Position numbers and translations under genes: made by a program | Shown: positions 47,284 to 56,263 of the stretch, in pieces | How positions within the stretch are numbered: position 1 is the stretch's first letter | Layout of the letters: each line of letters begins with the position of its first letter | Notes under the pieces: model-generated | Database searches by the model: none | What the model saw: the letters and a program-made list of their open reading frames with translations, nothing else | What the model was told of the DNA's origin: nothing | Assembly (NCBI RefSeq): GCF_000816085.1 | Contig: NZ_CP008747.1 | Span: forward strand, 558,001 to 622,000 | Origin: Staphylococcus hyicus | GTDB taxonomy: Bacteria > Bacillota > Bacilli > Staphylococcales > Staphylococcaceae | DNA length: 64,000 nucleotides | Direction: 5' to 3'

Positions 47284-47960
47284 TGAGTTTAAAAGTAAAA
47301 AATTTAATTAAAACATTTGGTAAAGGCGACGCTAAAACAGAAGTACTAAAAGGAATTGATTTTGAGGTTCAACCAGGGGAATTCATTATATTAAATGGTG
47401 CCTCAGGTTCTGGTAAATCCACATTATTAAGTATTATGGGTGGATTATTATCACCAACAGAAGGTCAAATGTCTTTAAACGGTGAAGACTTTGGTCAATT
47501 ATCACAAAAAGCACTTACTTCAAAACGATTAAAAAATATAGGATTTATCTTTCAATCCTCACATTTATTACCTTATTTAAAAGTAAAAGATCAGTTGATT
47601 TTAGTTGGAAAAGAAGCGGGAATGACGAAAAAAGAAGCAGAAATACGCGCTAAACAATTGTTAGATGATATCGGATTAAGTCATCGTATTGATGCCTATC
47701 CACATATGTTATCTGGGGGAGAAAAACAACGTGTTGCCATTATGCGTGCGTGGATGAATCAACCACAATTATTACTTGCTGACGAACCTACAGCCAGTTT
47801 AGATGCGAAACGCGCGACAGAAGTTGTTGAAATGATTAAAGAACAAGTACAATCTAAAGGTACAATAGGGGTAATGGTAACGCATGATGAACGCTTATTT
47901 GAATACGCAGACCGTATGCTTTACTTAGATGATGGGAAAATAGTCACAAAATCGAATTAA
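47283..47960 (+). CDS. hrtA: Heme efflux ABC transporter ATPase
   Basis: This 225-residue ATPase drives HrtB. Walker A is GASGSGKST (39-47), the signature is [11 protein letters not shown], Walker B is [12 protein letters not shown], and the switch His is in VTHDER. The length matches the MacB/LolD class. It is the last gene of the hrtBA operon before a hairpin terminator. Confidence 0.94.
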   Translation: MSLKVKNLIKTFGKGDAKTEVLKGIDFEVQPGEFIILNGASGSGKSTLLSIMGGLLSPTEGQMSLNGEDFGQLSQKALTSKRLKNIGFIFQSSHLLPYLKVKDQLILVGKEAGMTKKEAEIRAKQLLDDIGLSHRIDAYPHMLSGGEKQRVAIMRAWMNQPQLLLADEPTASLDAKRATEVVEMIKEQVQSKGTIGVMVTHDERLFEYADRMLYLDDGKIVTKSN

Positions 47961-47981
47961 AAGTCATTCAGTGCGTCACAT

Positions 47982-48032
47982 AAAAAGGAGTGAGACAGAA
48001 ATCGAAATGATTTCAAGGTCTCACTCCTTTTT
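47982..48032. terminator. Bidirectional terminator after hrtA
   Basis: AAAAAGGAGTGAGAC (47982-47996) and GTCTCACTCCTTTTT (48018-48032) are perfectly complementary, with an inner GAAATC/GATTTC stem. The GAGTGAGACAGAAATC form is common in staphylococcal genomes. Confidence 0.88.
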
Positions 48033-48193
48033 CTAACGTTTAGGGACACAAATATGTCATTAAAGACAGTTGTAGCGATTCATATCCAATGATTTAAGTG
48101 TAATTAAAAGCAAGTCGCTTATGAATGGATTGGGTCGAATATAACAAACTTAAATGTATGTTAACATCTATTTGTAAATCATGATGGCCATCA

Positions 48194-49132
48194 TCAAAAC
48201 AGGGTTAATATGGTTTGCACACTTAAATACGTGCACCATAACACAGGATAGTGCAACATTAAGCCACAATAATCACGAATTAACGCTTTTGCACGTAACG
48301 TGATTGGTGAAGGTGTGCCGAACCCTACAAATGTTAAACGCTCACGTTGTGCGATACGTAACGCACGCAATAAATGAAATTCACTCGTTACACAAATGCC
48401 TTGTTTCTGTGGGATATAAGGCGTAGAAAGTCTAAAGTTTTCTATTGTGTTTGTAGATTGTACTTCCATGATGATAGCGTCAGAGGATACATTGTGATGT
48501 TTTAAGTAGCGATACATTGCTAAGGCTTCTGGTATAGGTTCATCAGGTCCTTGTCCCCCAGATACGATATATTGAGCGTTACGGTAATGTTTGTGATATA
48601 GCATTAGCGCACCATCTAATCGTGCTTTTAACATTGGAGTGACGTCTTCGCTATATATGCCAGCACCTAACACGAGGATGATGTCAGTCTGAAATTTGGG
48701 TAAGCGTATTGAAAGCAAATATGTCAAATAGAGATAAATCGGCCACGTCAATATAAATACTAACAGGATAGCATGTAATAATTGAAAAGGTATTGAAAGG
48801 TACCAAGGTGTAACTTCACACAAAAGTGAAAGTCCTTCAGACACACCAATGAGTGCGAAAGTATGACATGCTATAGATAATATGAGACGACGTCCGTGAC
48901 TTGTTTTAAAATGATGACGTTTGAGAAATAAAAGATAGAACATGATGAGAACCGCAATACTATATTGACGCGATTGATGAAATTGTGTAAATTGAATAAA
49001 TGTGACTAAAATCATGTTTAACATAAACATCACATTAAAAAATTCTATACGAACATTAATTTTACGTTTTGCTGTAATAATAAAAAGCAAACATAAGATG
49101 AGAGATGTTATAATAAGTGAGACAAAAAACAT
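48194..49132 (-). CDS. YdcF/SanA-like DUF218 membrane protein
   Basis: This protein of about 312 residues has an N-terminal part with five hydrophobic segments and a C-terminal DUF218 domain. DUF218 motifs are LVLGAGIYSEDVTPMLKARLDGA, YIVSGGQGPDEPIPEALAMYRYL and SEFHLLRALRIA. The family is linked to envelope or vancomycin-sensitivity phenotypes in other bacteria, but its reaction is unknown. The start may be ATG 49132 or TTG 49138; both have an AAGG-type site. It is transcribed alone. Confidence 0.8.
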   Translation of the reverse strand: MFFVSLIITSLILCLLFIITAKRKINVRIEFFNVMFMLNMILVTFIQFTQFHQSRQYSIAVLIMFYLLFLKRHHFKTSHGRRLILSIACHTFALIGVSEGLSLLCEVTPWYLSIPFQLLHAILLVFILTWPIYLYLTYLLSIRLPKFQTDIILVLGAGIYSEDVTPMLKARLDGALMLYHKHYRNAQYIVSGGQGPDEPIPEALAMYRYLKHHNVSSDAIIMEVQSTNTIENFRLSTPYIPQKQGICVTSEFHLLRALRIAQRERLTFVGFGTPSPITLRAKALIRDYCGLMLHYPVLWCTYLSVQTILTLF

Positions 49133-49335
49133 GAGCAATGCCCTTAACCTTTCAATTGATAGTTTTATTAGTCATCATACGAATGTGTTTAAATGTTATT
49201 TAGATGTAATAATGTATGAATCAAGTTTAATCATGTATCGCTATTATACATGTTGATTTGTAAATAAAAAAATAACTAGAATGGGCATCGTAATATGTGA
49301 TACTAAGAATCGTATAATGATGAGGTGGAATGAAA

Positions 49336-49794
49336 ATGACTAAAGAAATGTCGATGCATGTCGGGTTTATGGGCGAATTTATGGTGAATTTAAACGCACT
49401 TACGGCAACATTATTGAAAGATTTACGAAATAAGTACGGTATTTCTAACGAACAATCCAGTGTTTTATTAATGCTATCTCATGATAGAGCACTTACATTA
49501 ACAGAAATTACAATAAGACAAGGTGTCAACAAAGCAGCAGTAAGCCGTCGTGTAAAAAAGTTAGTAGAATTAAAATTAGTTGAATGGGTGCATCTAGAAT
49601 ATTCATATGACAAGCGCTTAAAATATATTGCTTTAACAGAAAGTGGCGTCAATTATGTCAGAGAGTCAAGACGAATTATTGCAGATTTAGCGTCAGAAAT
49701 GTTATCGGATATTCCTATTGATCAAATTGAACAAACACATGCAGTATTAGAGCAAATTGATCAACGTGTCAAAACGCATCTGAAAAAAATGTAA
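49336..49794 (+). CDS. tcaR: MarR-family regulator TcaR
   Basis: This 152-residue winged-helix protein has ALTLTEITIRQGVNKAAVSRRVKKLVELKLVEW as its DNA-binding region, closely like S. aureus TcaR. In S. aureus TcaR represses ica and affects teicoplanin and methicillin response. ATG 49336 follows GAGGTGG by 7 bases, whereas the in-frame ATG 49330 is too close. tcaA lies 98 bases downstream. Confidence 0.88.
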   Translation: MTKEMSMHVGFMGEFMVNLNALTATLLKDLRNKYGISNEQSSVLLMLSHDRALTLTEITIRQGVNKAAVSRRVKKLVELKLVEWVHLEYSYDKRLKYIALTESGVNYVRESRRIIADLASEMLSDIPIDQIEQTHAVLEQIDQRVKTHLKKM

Positions 49795-49892
49795 CGGCCA
49801 TAGAGAAATACATCTTATGATTGAGGTCAAAAAATGATATTTCACGTAAAATAAATACGATATTAACCGCTGTAAGGAGGTGTGAATGCAAA

Positions 49893-51287
49893 ATGAAACC
49901 ATGTCCACATTGTAAGCATCAACGACTTGGTGACGACATGATATGTGCACAGTGCCATTATCAAGTTTCATTTTCGAAACAATCATTGAAGCATCCATCG
50001 CCAAAATTGAAAACGAGAGAAGAAGCTGAACAAAGTGAAAAACAAATTAAATTAAGACAAATAATTCCTGTTGCAATCTTTGGTTTTATTCTTATATTAT
50101 TATTTATTTTATTTTTATTGCTTAGGAATTACAATTCTCCAGAAGCACAAGCAGAATTATTAATTAATGCGATTGACAATGATGATGCTTCTAGAGTGTC
50201 TACGTTGCTTAGTTCTAAAGGGAATAAAGTGGGTAGAAAAGAAGCGGCGACATATATCCAATTCATTAAGAAAGAAATTGGGATGCGTCAATTTGAAAAA
50301 TCGGTGTATCATACCGTACATCAACTCGATAAAAATAGCACTGTAGCGCAATATATTAAAACGAAAGACCAGATAAATGTCTTACGAATAAGCAAAAATG
50401 GGCGACGATATCTCATTTTTGATAATTTGAGTTTCCAAGCACCTACAAAACAAGCAGAAATTAAAGCAAACTTAGATGCAACATATCAGTTTGAAGCAGA
50501 TGGCCGTCAAAAAAGTGTTGTTGTCAAAAAGGGACAGACAGTGTCGTTAGGAAATTACATACCGGGCGATTATGTCATTCCAGCAAAAAAAGAAACGAAT
50601 CGTGGGACATTCGAAGGGAAATTACGCTTCAGTTCGAAATCAAGTCACAATGAAGTGATGAAAGTCACAGAAGATTTTGATACTGCACAAGTTGATATTA
50701 ATCTCAAAAACACATCAGGTTTAGATGAGAAGAAAACAGTCATCATCAATGGAGAAAAATTGCCTTATACGAGTGAACAAGGATTTGGACCTTTTCCTGT
50801 CAATAAAGATTTAACGATACAAGCAGAAGGTAAAAGTCACGGTAAGACATTTAAAACTGAAGAAAAAGTGATTAAGAAAAATGACTTAAAAACAGTTAAT
50901 GCTGTAACATTATCTTTCAATGCATCTGAAATAAACGACTTTAACAAAGAACATGAAGATACAATTTTAAATAAAATCAATGACTTTTTTAAATCTTATA
51001 CTGGAACTTTAAGTGATGCACAAGACTCAAATTCGACTCAAACATTAGGTAAATATGTTTTAAAAGACAGCGCCTATTATAATCATTTGGTTGCTAATGT
51101 GAAAAATGATCGTATCCCCACCTTTAAAACATCAGATGTCATGAATGTAAGTCGCAATGGCCAATTTTATTCTGTTGTTGTACAAAATGAAGACGATCAA
51201 GGTCGAAATTTACAAGGGCATTACTTGTTAAAAGGTGATAACGAGGGTGATCAGTTGAAAATTGTGAACTACGAACGCTATCGATAA
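49893..51287 (+). CDS. tcaA: Teicoplanin-resistance-associated membrane protein TcaA
   Basis: This 464-residue protein has an N-terminal cytoplasmic zinc ribbon (CPHCKHQRLGDDMICAQC, residues 3-20) and one transmembrane helix at about 62-83. A long extracellular part follows, with the family blocks NSPEAQAELLINAIDNDD and FIPGDY-like GNYIPGDYVIPAKK. In S. aureus loss of TcaA raises glycopeptide resistance. ATG 49893 is chosen since AAGGAGGTG is 10 bases upstream and the zinc ribbon should be N-terminal. The partner tcaB, which follows in S. aureus, is absent here. Confidence 0.9.
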   Translation: MKPCPHCKHQRLGDDMICAQCHYQVSFSKQSLKHPSPKLKTREEAEQSEKQIKLRQIIPVAIFGFILILLFILFLLLRNYNSPEAQAELLINAIDNDDASRVSTLLSSKGNKVGRKEAATYIQFIKKEIGMRQFEKSVYHTVHQLDKNSTVAQYIKTKDQINVLRISKNGRRYLIFDNLSFQAPTKQAEIKANLDATYQFEADGRQKSVVVKKGQTVSLGNYIPGDYVIPAKKETNRGTFEGKLRFSSKSSHNEVMKVTEDFDTAQVDINLKNTSGLDEKKTVIINGEKLPYTSEQGFGPFPVNKDLTIQAEGKSHGKTFKTEEKVIKKNDLKTVNAVTLSFNASEINDFNKEHEDTILNKINDFFKSYTGTLSDAQDSNSTQTLGKYVLKDSAYYNHLVANVKNDRIPTFKTSDVMNVSRNGQFYSVVVQNEDDQGRNLQGHYLLKGDNEGDQLKIVNYERYR

Positions 51288-51458
51288 AAGGCGTTGAACG
51301 ATGTGTAGTCCAAGTCGTCAATATGTGATTGTAGGTACAATGTACATATACGTAAATCCTCGCTACATGTTTTTTAAGATATGCAAAGCATATTGGTTTA
51401 AATTCTGTTTATGATTTTAAAATAACTATAAAACCAGTTCATTTGTTGATTTATATAT

Positions 51459-51502
51459 GACCTTCAAAATTCATTCGCATATGAATTTTGAAGGTCTTTC
51501 TT
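51459..51502 (+). terminator. Terminator of tcaA
   Basis: GACCTTCAAAATTCAT (51459-51474) and ATGAATTTTGAAGGTC (51481-51496) form a perfect 16-base stem with a T-rich tail. Confidence 0.85.
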
Positions 51503-51637
51503 TAGTTTAAGGGGGAAAAATAATTCTTTCTATCTAGAGTTTCATACAAAAAGCATTAGAAATTGTGTTTTTTCAAAGATTGAAGATTAAAATGTAATAT
51601 AAAAGGAATAATAATTATGCATATCTTTAGAATTAAT

Positions 51638-51652
51638 TGACTGAATCAGTTA
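51638..51652. promoter_or_regulatory. Possible operator palindrome upstream of the TetR gene
   Basis: TGACTGAATCAGTTA contains the perfect 11-base palindrome ACTGAATCAGT. It may be an autoregulatory TetR operator, but it lies about 170 bases before the start and is a single short match. Confidence 0.25.
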
Positions 51653-51820
51653 CTATAGGATAAGTTAGGTTTTTAAGGGTTGATTAAAACACAATTTTTC
51701 TACAGATTAGATTGATTGTAGATAAATGCATCCTGTGATTAAGTACAATTTTAATGAATGTATGATTTAATAATGAAATGTAAAGCATATTCAATGAAAT
51801 TTTATTAAAGGGGGAATGGG

Positions 51821-52378
51821 GTGGTTAGGATTCAGAAGCAAGACTTAAGAATTATTAAAACAATCTCCAAGTTGACTGAAGTTTTAGTCGCATTACTTCA
51901 AACGCAGCGCTATTCTAAAATTACAATTAATCAAATTTGTAGTGAAGCGAAAGTACATAGAACGACGTTTTATAAGCATTTCAAAGATAAAAATGAGTTG
52001 TTAATACATGTATTTGAAGCGGCAACACAGCCTTATTTTAAAAATGATATTAATAAAAGGATGATTCAACCATTCACGTGTCTTGAACAGACGTTAAATG
52101 CGCCGATTAGAGATATTTTAAAAACACAAGAAAATGATGCTAATTTTTATAAAGTATTAGTTCAATTTTTTACACAAACAGTACATAAAGATGTGAAGTG
52201 TCATATCAACACATTACCACATGATCAACGCTTTCCATCTGAAGTATTTGGCTATGTTCAAACAGCCATCATTTCATCTTTAAACCAGTGGCGCATTGAT
52301 ACGAATACTGAATTTGACGCAGCCAAAATGGATCATATTTATCAAACACTAATGCGTTATCGATTTTCTAAGTTTTAA
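51821..52378 (+). CDS. TetR/AcrR-family transcriptional regulator
   Basis: This 185-residue protein has an N-terminal TetR helix-turn-helix (KITINQICSEAKVHRTTFYKHFKDKNELLIHVFEA, about residues 32-66) and a helical ligand domain. The second part matches the group with TetR_C-like helices seen beside efflux genes in staphylococci. GTG 51821 follows AAAGGGGG by 7 bases. No obvious target gene adjoins it, since the downstream gene is on the opposite strand. Confidence 0.82.
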   Translation: MVRIQKQDLRIIKTISKLTEVLVALLQTQRYSKITINQICSEAKVHRTTFYKHFKDKNELLIHVFEAATQPYFKNDINKRMIQPFTCLEQTLNAPIRDILKTQENDANFYKVLVQFFTQTVHKDVKCHINTLPHDQRFPSEVFGYVQTAIISSLNQWRIDTNTEFDAAKMDHIYQTLMRYRFSKF

Positions 52379-52400
52379 TTCATACGTTCATATAAAAAAT

Positions 52401-52464
52401 AAATAGGATAGACGTGAAATAATGACATGTATATGATGTCACTATTTCACGTCTATCCTATTTT
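52401..52464. terminator. Long bidirectional terminator
   Basis: A stem of about 28 bases with few mismatches (outer AAATAGGATAGACGTGAAAT / ATTTCACGTCTATCCTATTT) separates the convergent TetR and membrane-protein genes. T and A runs flank it on both sides. Confidence 0.85.
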
Positions 52465-52473
52465 ATACGCGAT

Positions 52474-53094
52474 TTAACGTTTTGGACGTCGATTTCTGAA
52501 AAATAAACTTACAAAATAAAGAAGTGTTGCGATACTTGAGAAAATAATTGCATTGTGTAACCCGTTTGATTCCACAAGTAGTGTAGATGGATTCACATGC
52601 CCTAAATAAGGTTCGAATTTAGATGCTAAGGCTTTCGCTGCTTCTCTTACAATATACAAAATGGCAATTGGAATTAGTGTGGCGCATACTGCGATGATGA
52701 GGTTTAATAATTTAATAAATGTACGATTGAATACAAGTGTTAAAATTGCAAGTACGATATTAATAAAAATTAATATGAAAAAAATGTTAATCATAGTGAG
52801 CAACATATTAAGGTTGCTCTCTAAATCGTGGGTATCTATTAAAGATTGATGCGTTAAATTTTGAATGACATCCTTAAATTGTTGGTAATTCACTGTTTGA
52901 TCTAAAAATTGTATTTTAAATAACGTATGATAATACATATGAAATGCAGCGATTACAGAAAGCACAAGTGCGATGAGCGTTAAAATAAAACTAACCCAGG
53001 AGCGACGTTTTTTTGGATTTAATTGACTTCTATGTAAGGTATGATCTTGTAAGTGATCTCTATATGCTAGAGTTGAATCGTTTGAAACTTTCAT
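52474..53094 (-). CDS. Hypothetical four-helix membrane protein
   Basis: I do not recognise a family. The 206-residue protein has a hydrophilic N-terminus (about residues 1-30), then four predicted transmembrane helices at about 32-54, 97-122, 126-150 and 182-200, with a basic tail RNRRPKR. ATG 53094 (MKVSNDSTLAYRDHL) follows AAAGGAG. Related proteins exist in staphylococci, by general impression only. It shares a terminator with the TetR gene. Confidence 0.65.
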   Translation of the reverse strand: MKVSNDSTLAYRDHLQDHTLHRSQLNPKKRRSWVSFILTLIALVLSVIAAFHMYYHTLFKIQFLDQTVNYQQFKDVIQNLTHQSLIDTHDLESNLNMLLTMINIFFILIFINIVLAILTLVFNRTFIKLLNLIIAVCATLIPIAILYIVREAAKALASKFEPYLGHVNPSTLLVESNGLHNAIIFSSIATLLYFVSLFFRNRRPKR

Positions 53095-53397
53095 AAAGAC
53101 TCCTTTCAGTTTCTTCAGATAAAAGTTAAGATTGAAATATATCACATATTATAGTACATCCATTTATAAAATCATAGACATTCTTTATAGAATAGATTGC
53201 GCATTATCTTGATAACCCCGTAAGCGCCGAAAATGATATTTATCGAGTTTGGAGGAGTTTCCTTTTTGATGGGGGTGTCTCATCATAAGTTCGTATCGTA
53301 TATTCCGTTGAAATAATTTCTAAAATATGAAAGCATTCAAGATAAAAACGTATTATAATGGAACTATTCATACTTATTAATAAAGTGAGGGATTGTA
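53095..53397. other. Divergent promoter region
   Basis: 303 bases between two divergent genes. TATAAT at 53354-53359 is a likely -10 for the hydrolase. A 15-codon frame beginning at 53269 has GGAGGAG 11 bases upstream but is probably chance. Nothing else stands out. Confidence 0.4.
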
Positions 53398-54303
53398 TTG
53401 AAACGCTATGTCATGAGTAACTTGATGGGTCGCTATTTATCGCATCAACGTCATATGAAATTTAAATCACAAGCTGAAATCGATGCTTTTCTTGAAAAAA
53501 GAAAAGTTTTAAATAAAGAAAAACATAAACAACCGGATCAAATTAATGTGAAATCTAACTTGGTCAAAGATATGTTTGATGATATGCAAGTATTTCGTTT
53601 CAATTTTGGACATCACATAAAGAATAAAATTCTTTACATATATGGTGGTACTTTTGTCTTGCAACCCTCTGTGTTTCATTGGCGTTTTATGGATAAACTT
53701 GCCTATGAAACCTTACATGAAGTGGTGCTACCAATTTACCCGAAAGCACCTGAATACACATATAAAGAAACCCATGAAGCCATCGAAGCGGCGTATCGTC
53801 GTTTATTAAAAGAAACTGAGCCTTCGAATATTGTGATTATGGGAGATAGTTCAGGCGCTAACATGGCGTTGAGTTTTGTTCAAAAACATTTAAAAGAGCA
53901 AGAATTACCACTGCCAAGTCAAGTGTATCTGATTTCACCTTGGCTTGATTTATCCTTATCTAATCCAGATATTACAGAGCAAGTTCAAAAGAAAGATCCA
54001 CTTCATAATGTGTCAAGTCTACAAACTATTGCAAAAGTCTGGGCTGATGATTTAGAAATTAAGCATCCAAAAATTTCACCATTATATGGACCTGTGCGTG
54101 GACTGCCACCAGTCTATATGTTTGGAGGGACAATTGAATTATTTTATCCGGATATGCTTAAATTAGACTCATACTTTAAAGCTGAGTTACAACCGATTCA
54201 TTTTTACCAATATAAGGATATGGTAACGGCATTCCCTTTATATCCAATTGTAGAGTCGCGTAAAGTTTTAAAACAAATCCGTAAAACGATACAACAACCT
54301 TAA
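53398..54303 (+). CDS. Alpha/beta hydrolase of the HSL/esterase type with an altered catalytic site
   Basis: This 301-residue cytoplasmic protein shows the nucleophile elbow GDSSG at 149-153 (Ser151) and an oxyanion-like YGGTF at 82-86 in place of HGGG. ELFYPD follows, with a likely Asp at 252. The segment that normally reads G/D-M-x-H-x-FPL-x-P is DMVTAFPLYP, with Thr277 where the catalytic His is expected. It may be a pseudo-enzyme or use another His, for example His268. Start TTG 53398 follows GAGG at good spacing. It has its own promoter and terminator. Confidence 0.75.
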   Translation: MKRYVMSNLMGRYLSHQRHMKFKSQAEIDAFLEKRKVLNKEKHKQPDQINVKSNLVKDMFDDMQVFRFNFGHHIKNKILYIYGGTFVLQPSVFHWRFMDKLAYETLHEVVLPIYPKAPEYTYKETHEAIEAAYRRLLKETEPSNIVIMGDSSGANMALSFVQKHLKEQELPLPSQVYLISPWLDLSLSNPDITEQVQKKDPLHNVSSLQTIAKVWADDLEIKHPKISPLYGPVRGLPPVYMFGGTIELFYPDMLKLDSYFKAELQPIHFYQYKDMVTAFPLYPIVESRKVLKQIRKTIQQP

Positions 54304-54411
54304 ACATACGTTGATTTTTACATAATATTTTGAAGCGGTATACATGTTCACACCTACTCAATTAGATTGATTAAGTCAATTTCGTGAACGTATCATAAAT
54401 AGAATATATAG

Positions 54412-54449
54412 AAATACGTGATTGTTCCGTGCAATCATGTATTTTTTTT
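54412..54449 (+). terminator. Terminator of the alpha/beta hydrolase gene
   Basis: AAATACGTGATTG and CAATCATGTATTT pair with one mismatch and continue into eight T. Confidence 0.85.
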
Positions 54450-54542
54450 AGTAAAATAAAATTTATGATTAATCGTTACATCTAAGTGCATACATCGCGC
54501 TTCCTCTCAATATGAGAGGTGTGATACTGAAAGGGGATTGGC

Positions 54543-55574
54543 ATGGATTTACTGATAGGAACATTATTTTTAGTTTTAGTACTCGTGGTTTTTACATTAT
54601 TTACATATCGTGCGCCAAGTGGGATGCGGGCTATGGGAGCATTGGCTAATGCTGCAATTGCTTCATTTTTAGTCGAAGCGTTTAACAAATATGTGGGTGG
54701 ACAGGTTTTTGGTATAAAATTTTTGGAACAATTAGGTGATGCTGCTGGAGGACTTGGTGGCGTTGCAGCCGCTGGTTTAACCGCATTAGCGATTGGGGTT
54801 TCACCTGTCTATGCACTTGTGATAGCCGCAGCATGTGGTGGTATGGATTTACTTCCGGGATTTTTTGCAGGCTACCTCATTGGTTATTTGATGAAATATA
54901 CAGAAAGATACGTGCCGGATGGATTAGATTTATTAGGTGCAGTTATTGTCATTGCGCCATTAGCACGAATCATTGCTGTTGGTTTAACACCTGTTGTAGA
55001 TAGTACACTGATAAAAATTGGAGATATTATTAAAAGCTCAATGGATGTTAATCCGATTATTATGGGTATCATTTTAGGTGGTATTATTACTGTTGTAGGA
55101 ACAGCACCACTTAGTTCTATGGCATTGACGGCATTGTTAGGTTTAACAGGTGTGCCAATGGCTGTTGGCGCAATGGCTGCTTTTAGTTCAGCATTTATGA
55201 ATGGAACGTTATTTCACCGTTTAAAATTAGGTGACCGCAAATCAACGATTTCAGTGAGCATTGAACCGCTTTCACAAGCAGATATTGTCTCAGCCAATCC
55301 AATTCCCGTATATATCACCAACTTTTTAGGCGGTGCATCAGCAGGATTAGTGATTGCGATGAGCGGAATGATTAACGATGCCACAGGAACCGCTACACCT
55401 ATTGCAGGATTTTTAGTGATGTTTGGTTTTAATCATTGGAGCACAGTTTTAATTTACGGGGCAATTATGGCTATAATCGGTACCATTTGGGGATTTGTAG
55501 GCTCACTCATTTTCAAAAATTATCCTATTGTTACAAAGCAAGATATGATTGCGCGAGGCGCAGTAGACGCATAG
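54543..55574 (+). CDS. PTS EIIC-like membrane protein (PfoR type)
   Basis: This 343-residue protein has about ten hydrophobic segments rich in Gly and Ala. It fits the PTS_EIIC_2 family, which includes the so-called PfoR regulators of Clostridium and staphylococci. Signs are GGLGGVAAAGLTALAIGVSPVYALVIAAACGGMDLLPGF and GTAPLSSMALTALLGLTG. No EIIA or EIIB gene and no phosphorylation domain is nearby, so sugar transport by the PTS is doubtful. GAAAGGGG precedes the ATG. It is transcribed alone. Confidence 0.75.
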   Translation: MDLLIGTLFLVLVLVVFTLFTYRAPSGMRAMGALANAAIASFLVEAFNKYVGGQVFGIKFLEQLGDAAGGLGGVAAAGLTALAIGVSPVYALVIAAACGGMDLLPGFFAGYLIGYLMKYTERYVPDGLDLLGAVIVIAPLARIIAVGLTPVVDSTLIKIGDIIKSSMDVNPIIMGIILGGIITVVGTAPLSSMALTALLGLTGVPMAVGAMAAFSSAFMNGTLFHRLKLGDRKSTISVSIEPLSQADIVSANPIPVYITNFLGGASAGLVIAMSGMINDATGTATPIAGFLVMFGFNHWSTVLIYGAIMAIIGTIWGFVGSLIFKNYPIVTKQDMIARGAVDA

Positions 55575-55619
55575 AAAGGTGCGCAGTACTAACATGAGTG
55601 GTACTGCACACCTTTTTTT
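55575..55619 (+). terminator. Terminator of the EIIC-like gene
   Basis: AAAGGTGCGCAGTAC and GTACTGCACACCTTT pair with one mismatch and are followed by a T run. Confidence 0.85.
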
Positions 55620-55660
55620 GAGATAGCGTTTGAGGGTGATGGTTTCAAAGCAGTCTCGCT

Positions 55661-56140
55661 TTATTTTTTTCGAGGAATGCCGATTTGATGTCCGAGCTGT
55701 TTCGGAAAATGAATTTCACCTTGTGATTGTGCATAGGTTTGAATCATCGCATAAATGTCGTCTGGAAATGGTGCCGGTTTTTGTGTTGCTCGACTCATTC
55801 CCATCATCATCGTTTCAGCTGTTGCGCAAGTTTCGTTTGTATCTTCATTGATTAATGTTAAAAAGAAGTGCGTTCGTTTTTCATCAAAATCATATATAGC
55901 AACTTCTATTTTAAAAGGGACGCCTTTTTTTAATTCTTTTAAGTAAGTAATATGAGATTCTAAGGTGAAAACAGTATAGTGACGGGCATCACGTTCTTCA
56001 TTCGTTAAGCCGACCTGATCGTGAAAGTGATCAATCGCTAAACTAAATACACGCGCATATTCTGCATCATTCATATGACCATTACGATCTATCCATGCAT
56101 CTTGAACATCATTTCTATGATAAAAAGGGTACTGTAACAA
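55661..56140 (-). CDS. Hotdog-fold acyl-CoA thioesterase-like protein
   Basis: This protein of about 159 residues has the hotdog signature W-I-D-R-N-G-H-M-N-D-A-E-Y-A near the N-terminus and TLESHITYLKELKKGVPFKIEVAIYDFDEKRTHFF. It is like the thioesterases of the carnitine/betaine group, where the Asn/Asp of NGHMND is functional. Its substrate is unknown. TTG 56140 is chosen since GGAGTG is 8 bases upstream. The ATG at 56167 would put this site inside the gene and has no site itself. Confidence 0.78.
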   Translation of the reverse strand: MLQYPFYHRNDVQDAWIDRNGHMNDAEYARVFSLAIDHFHDQVGLTNEERDARHYTVFTLESHITYLKELKKGVPFKIEVAIYDFDEKRTHFFLTLINEDTNETCATAETMMMGMSRATQKPAPFPDDIYAMIQTYAQSQGEIHFPKQLGHQIGIPRKK

Positions 56141-56263
56141 GAGAAACACTCCTTCAATTTTTGGCATTTATACTATATTAACCTATTTTACAATATTCAC
56201 GCATTTCTGCTTGTATAAAATATGATATAGTTAAATTAATATGAGTATATGGAGGGATGCTGG

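Larger units (their letters stand above)
51288..51820. other. tcaA-tetR intergenic region
   Basis: 533 AT-rich bases without a recognisable gene. It holds the tcaA terminator (51459) and a short palindrome TGACTGAATCAGTTA at 51638. The remainder shows no clear structure and could carry the leader of the TetR gene. No remnant of tcaB was recognised. Confidence 0.5.

Noticed and set aside
53269..53316. 15-codon frame after GGAGGAG upstream of the alpha/beta hydrolase
   Set aside because: Spacing is long and it lies upstream of the probable -10, so it would not be on the hydrolase transcript.
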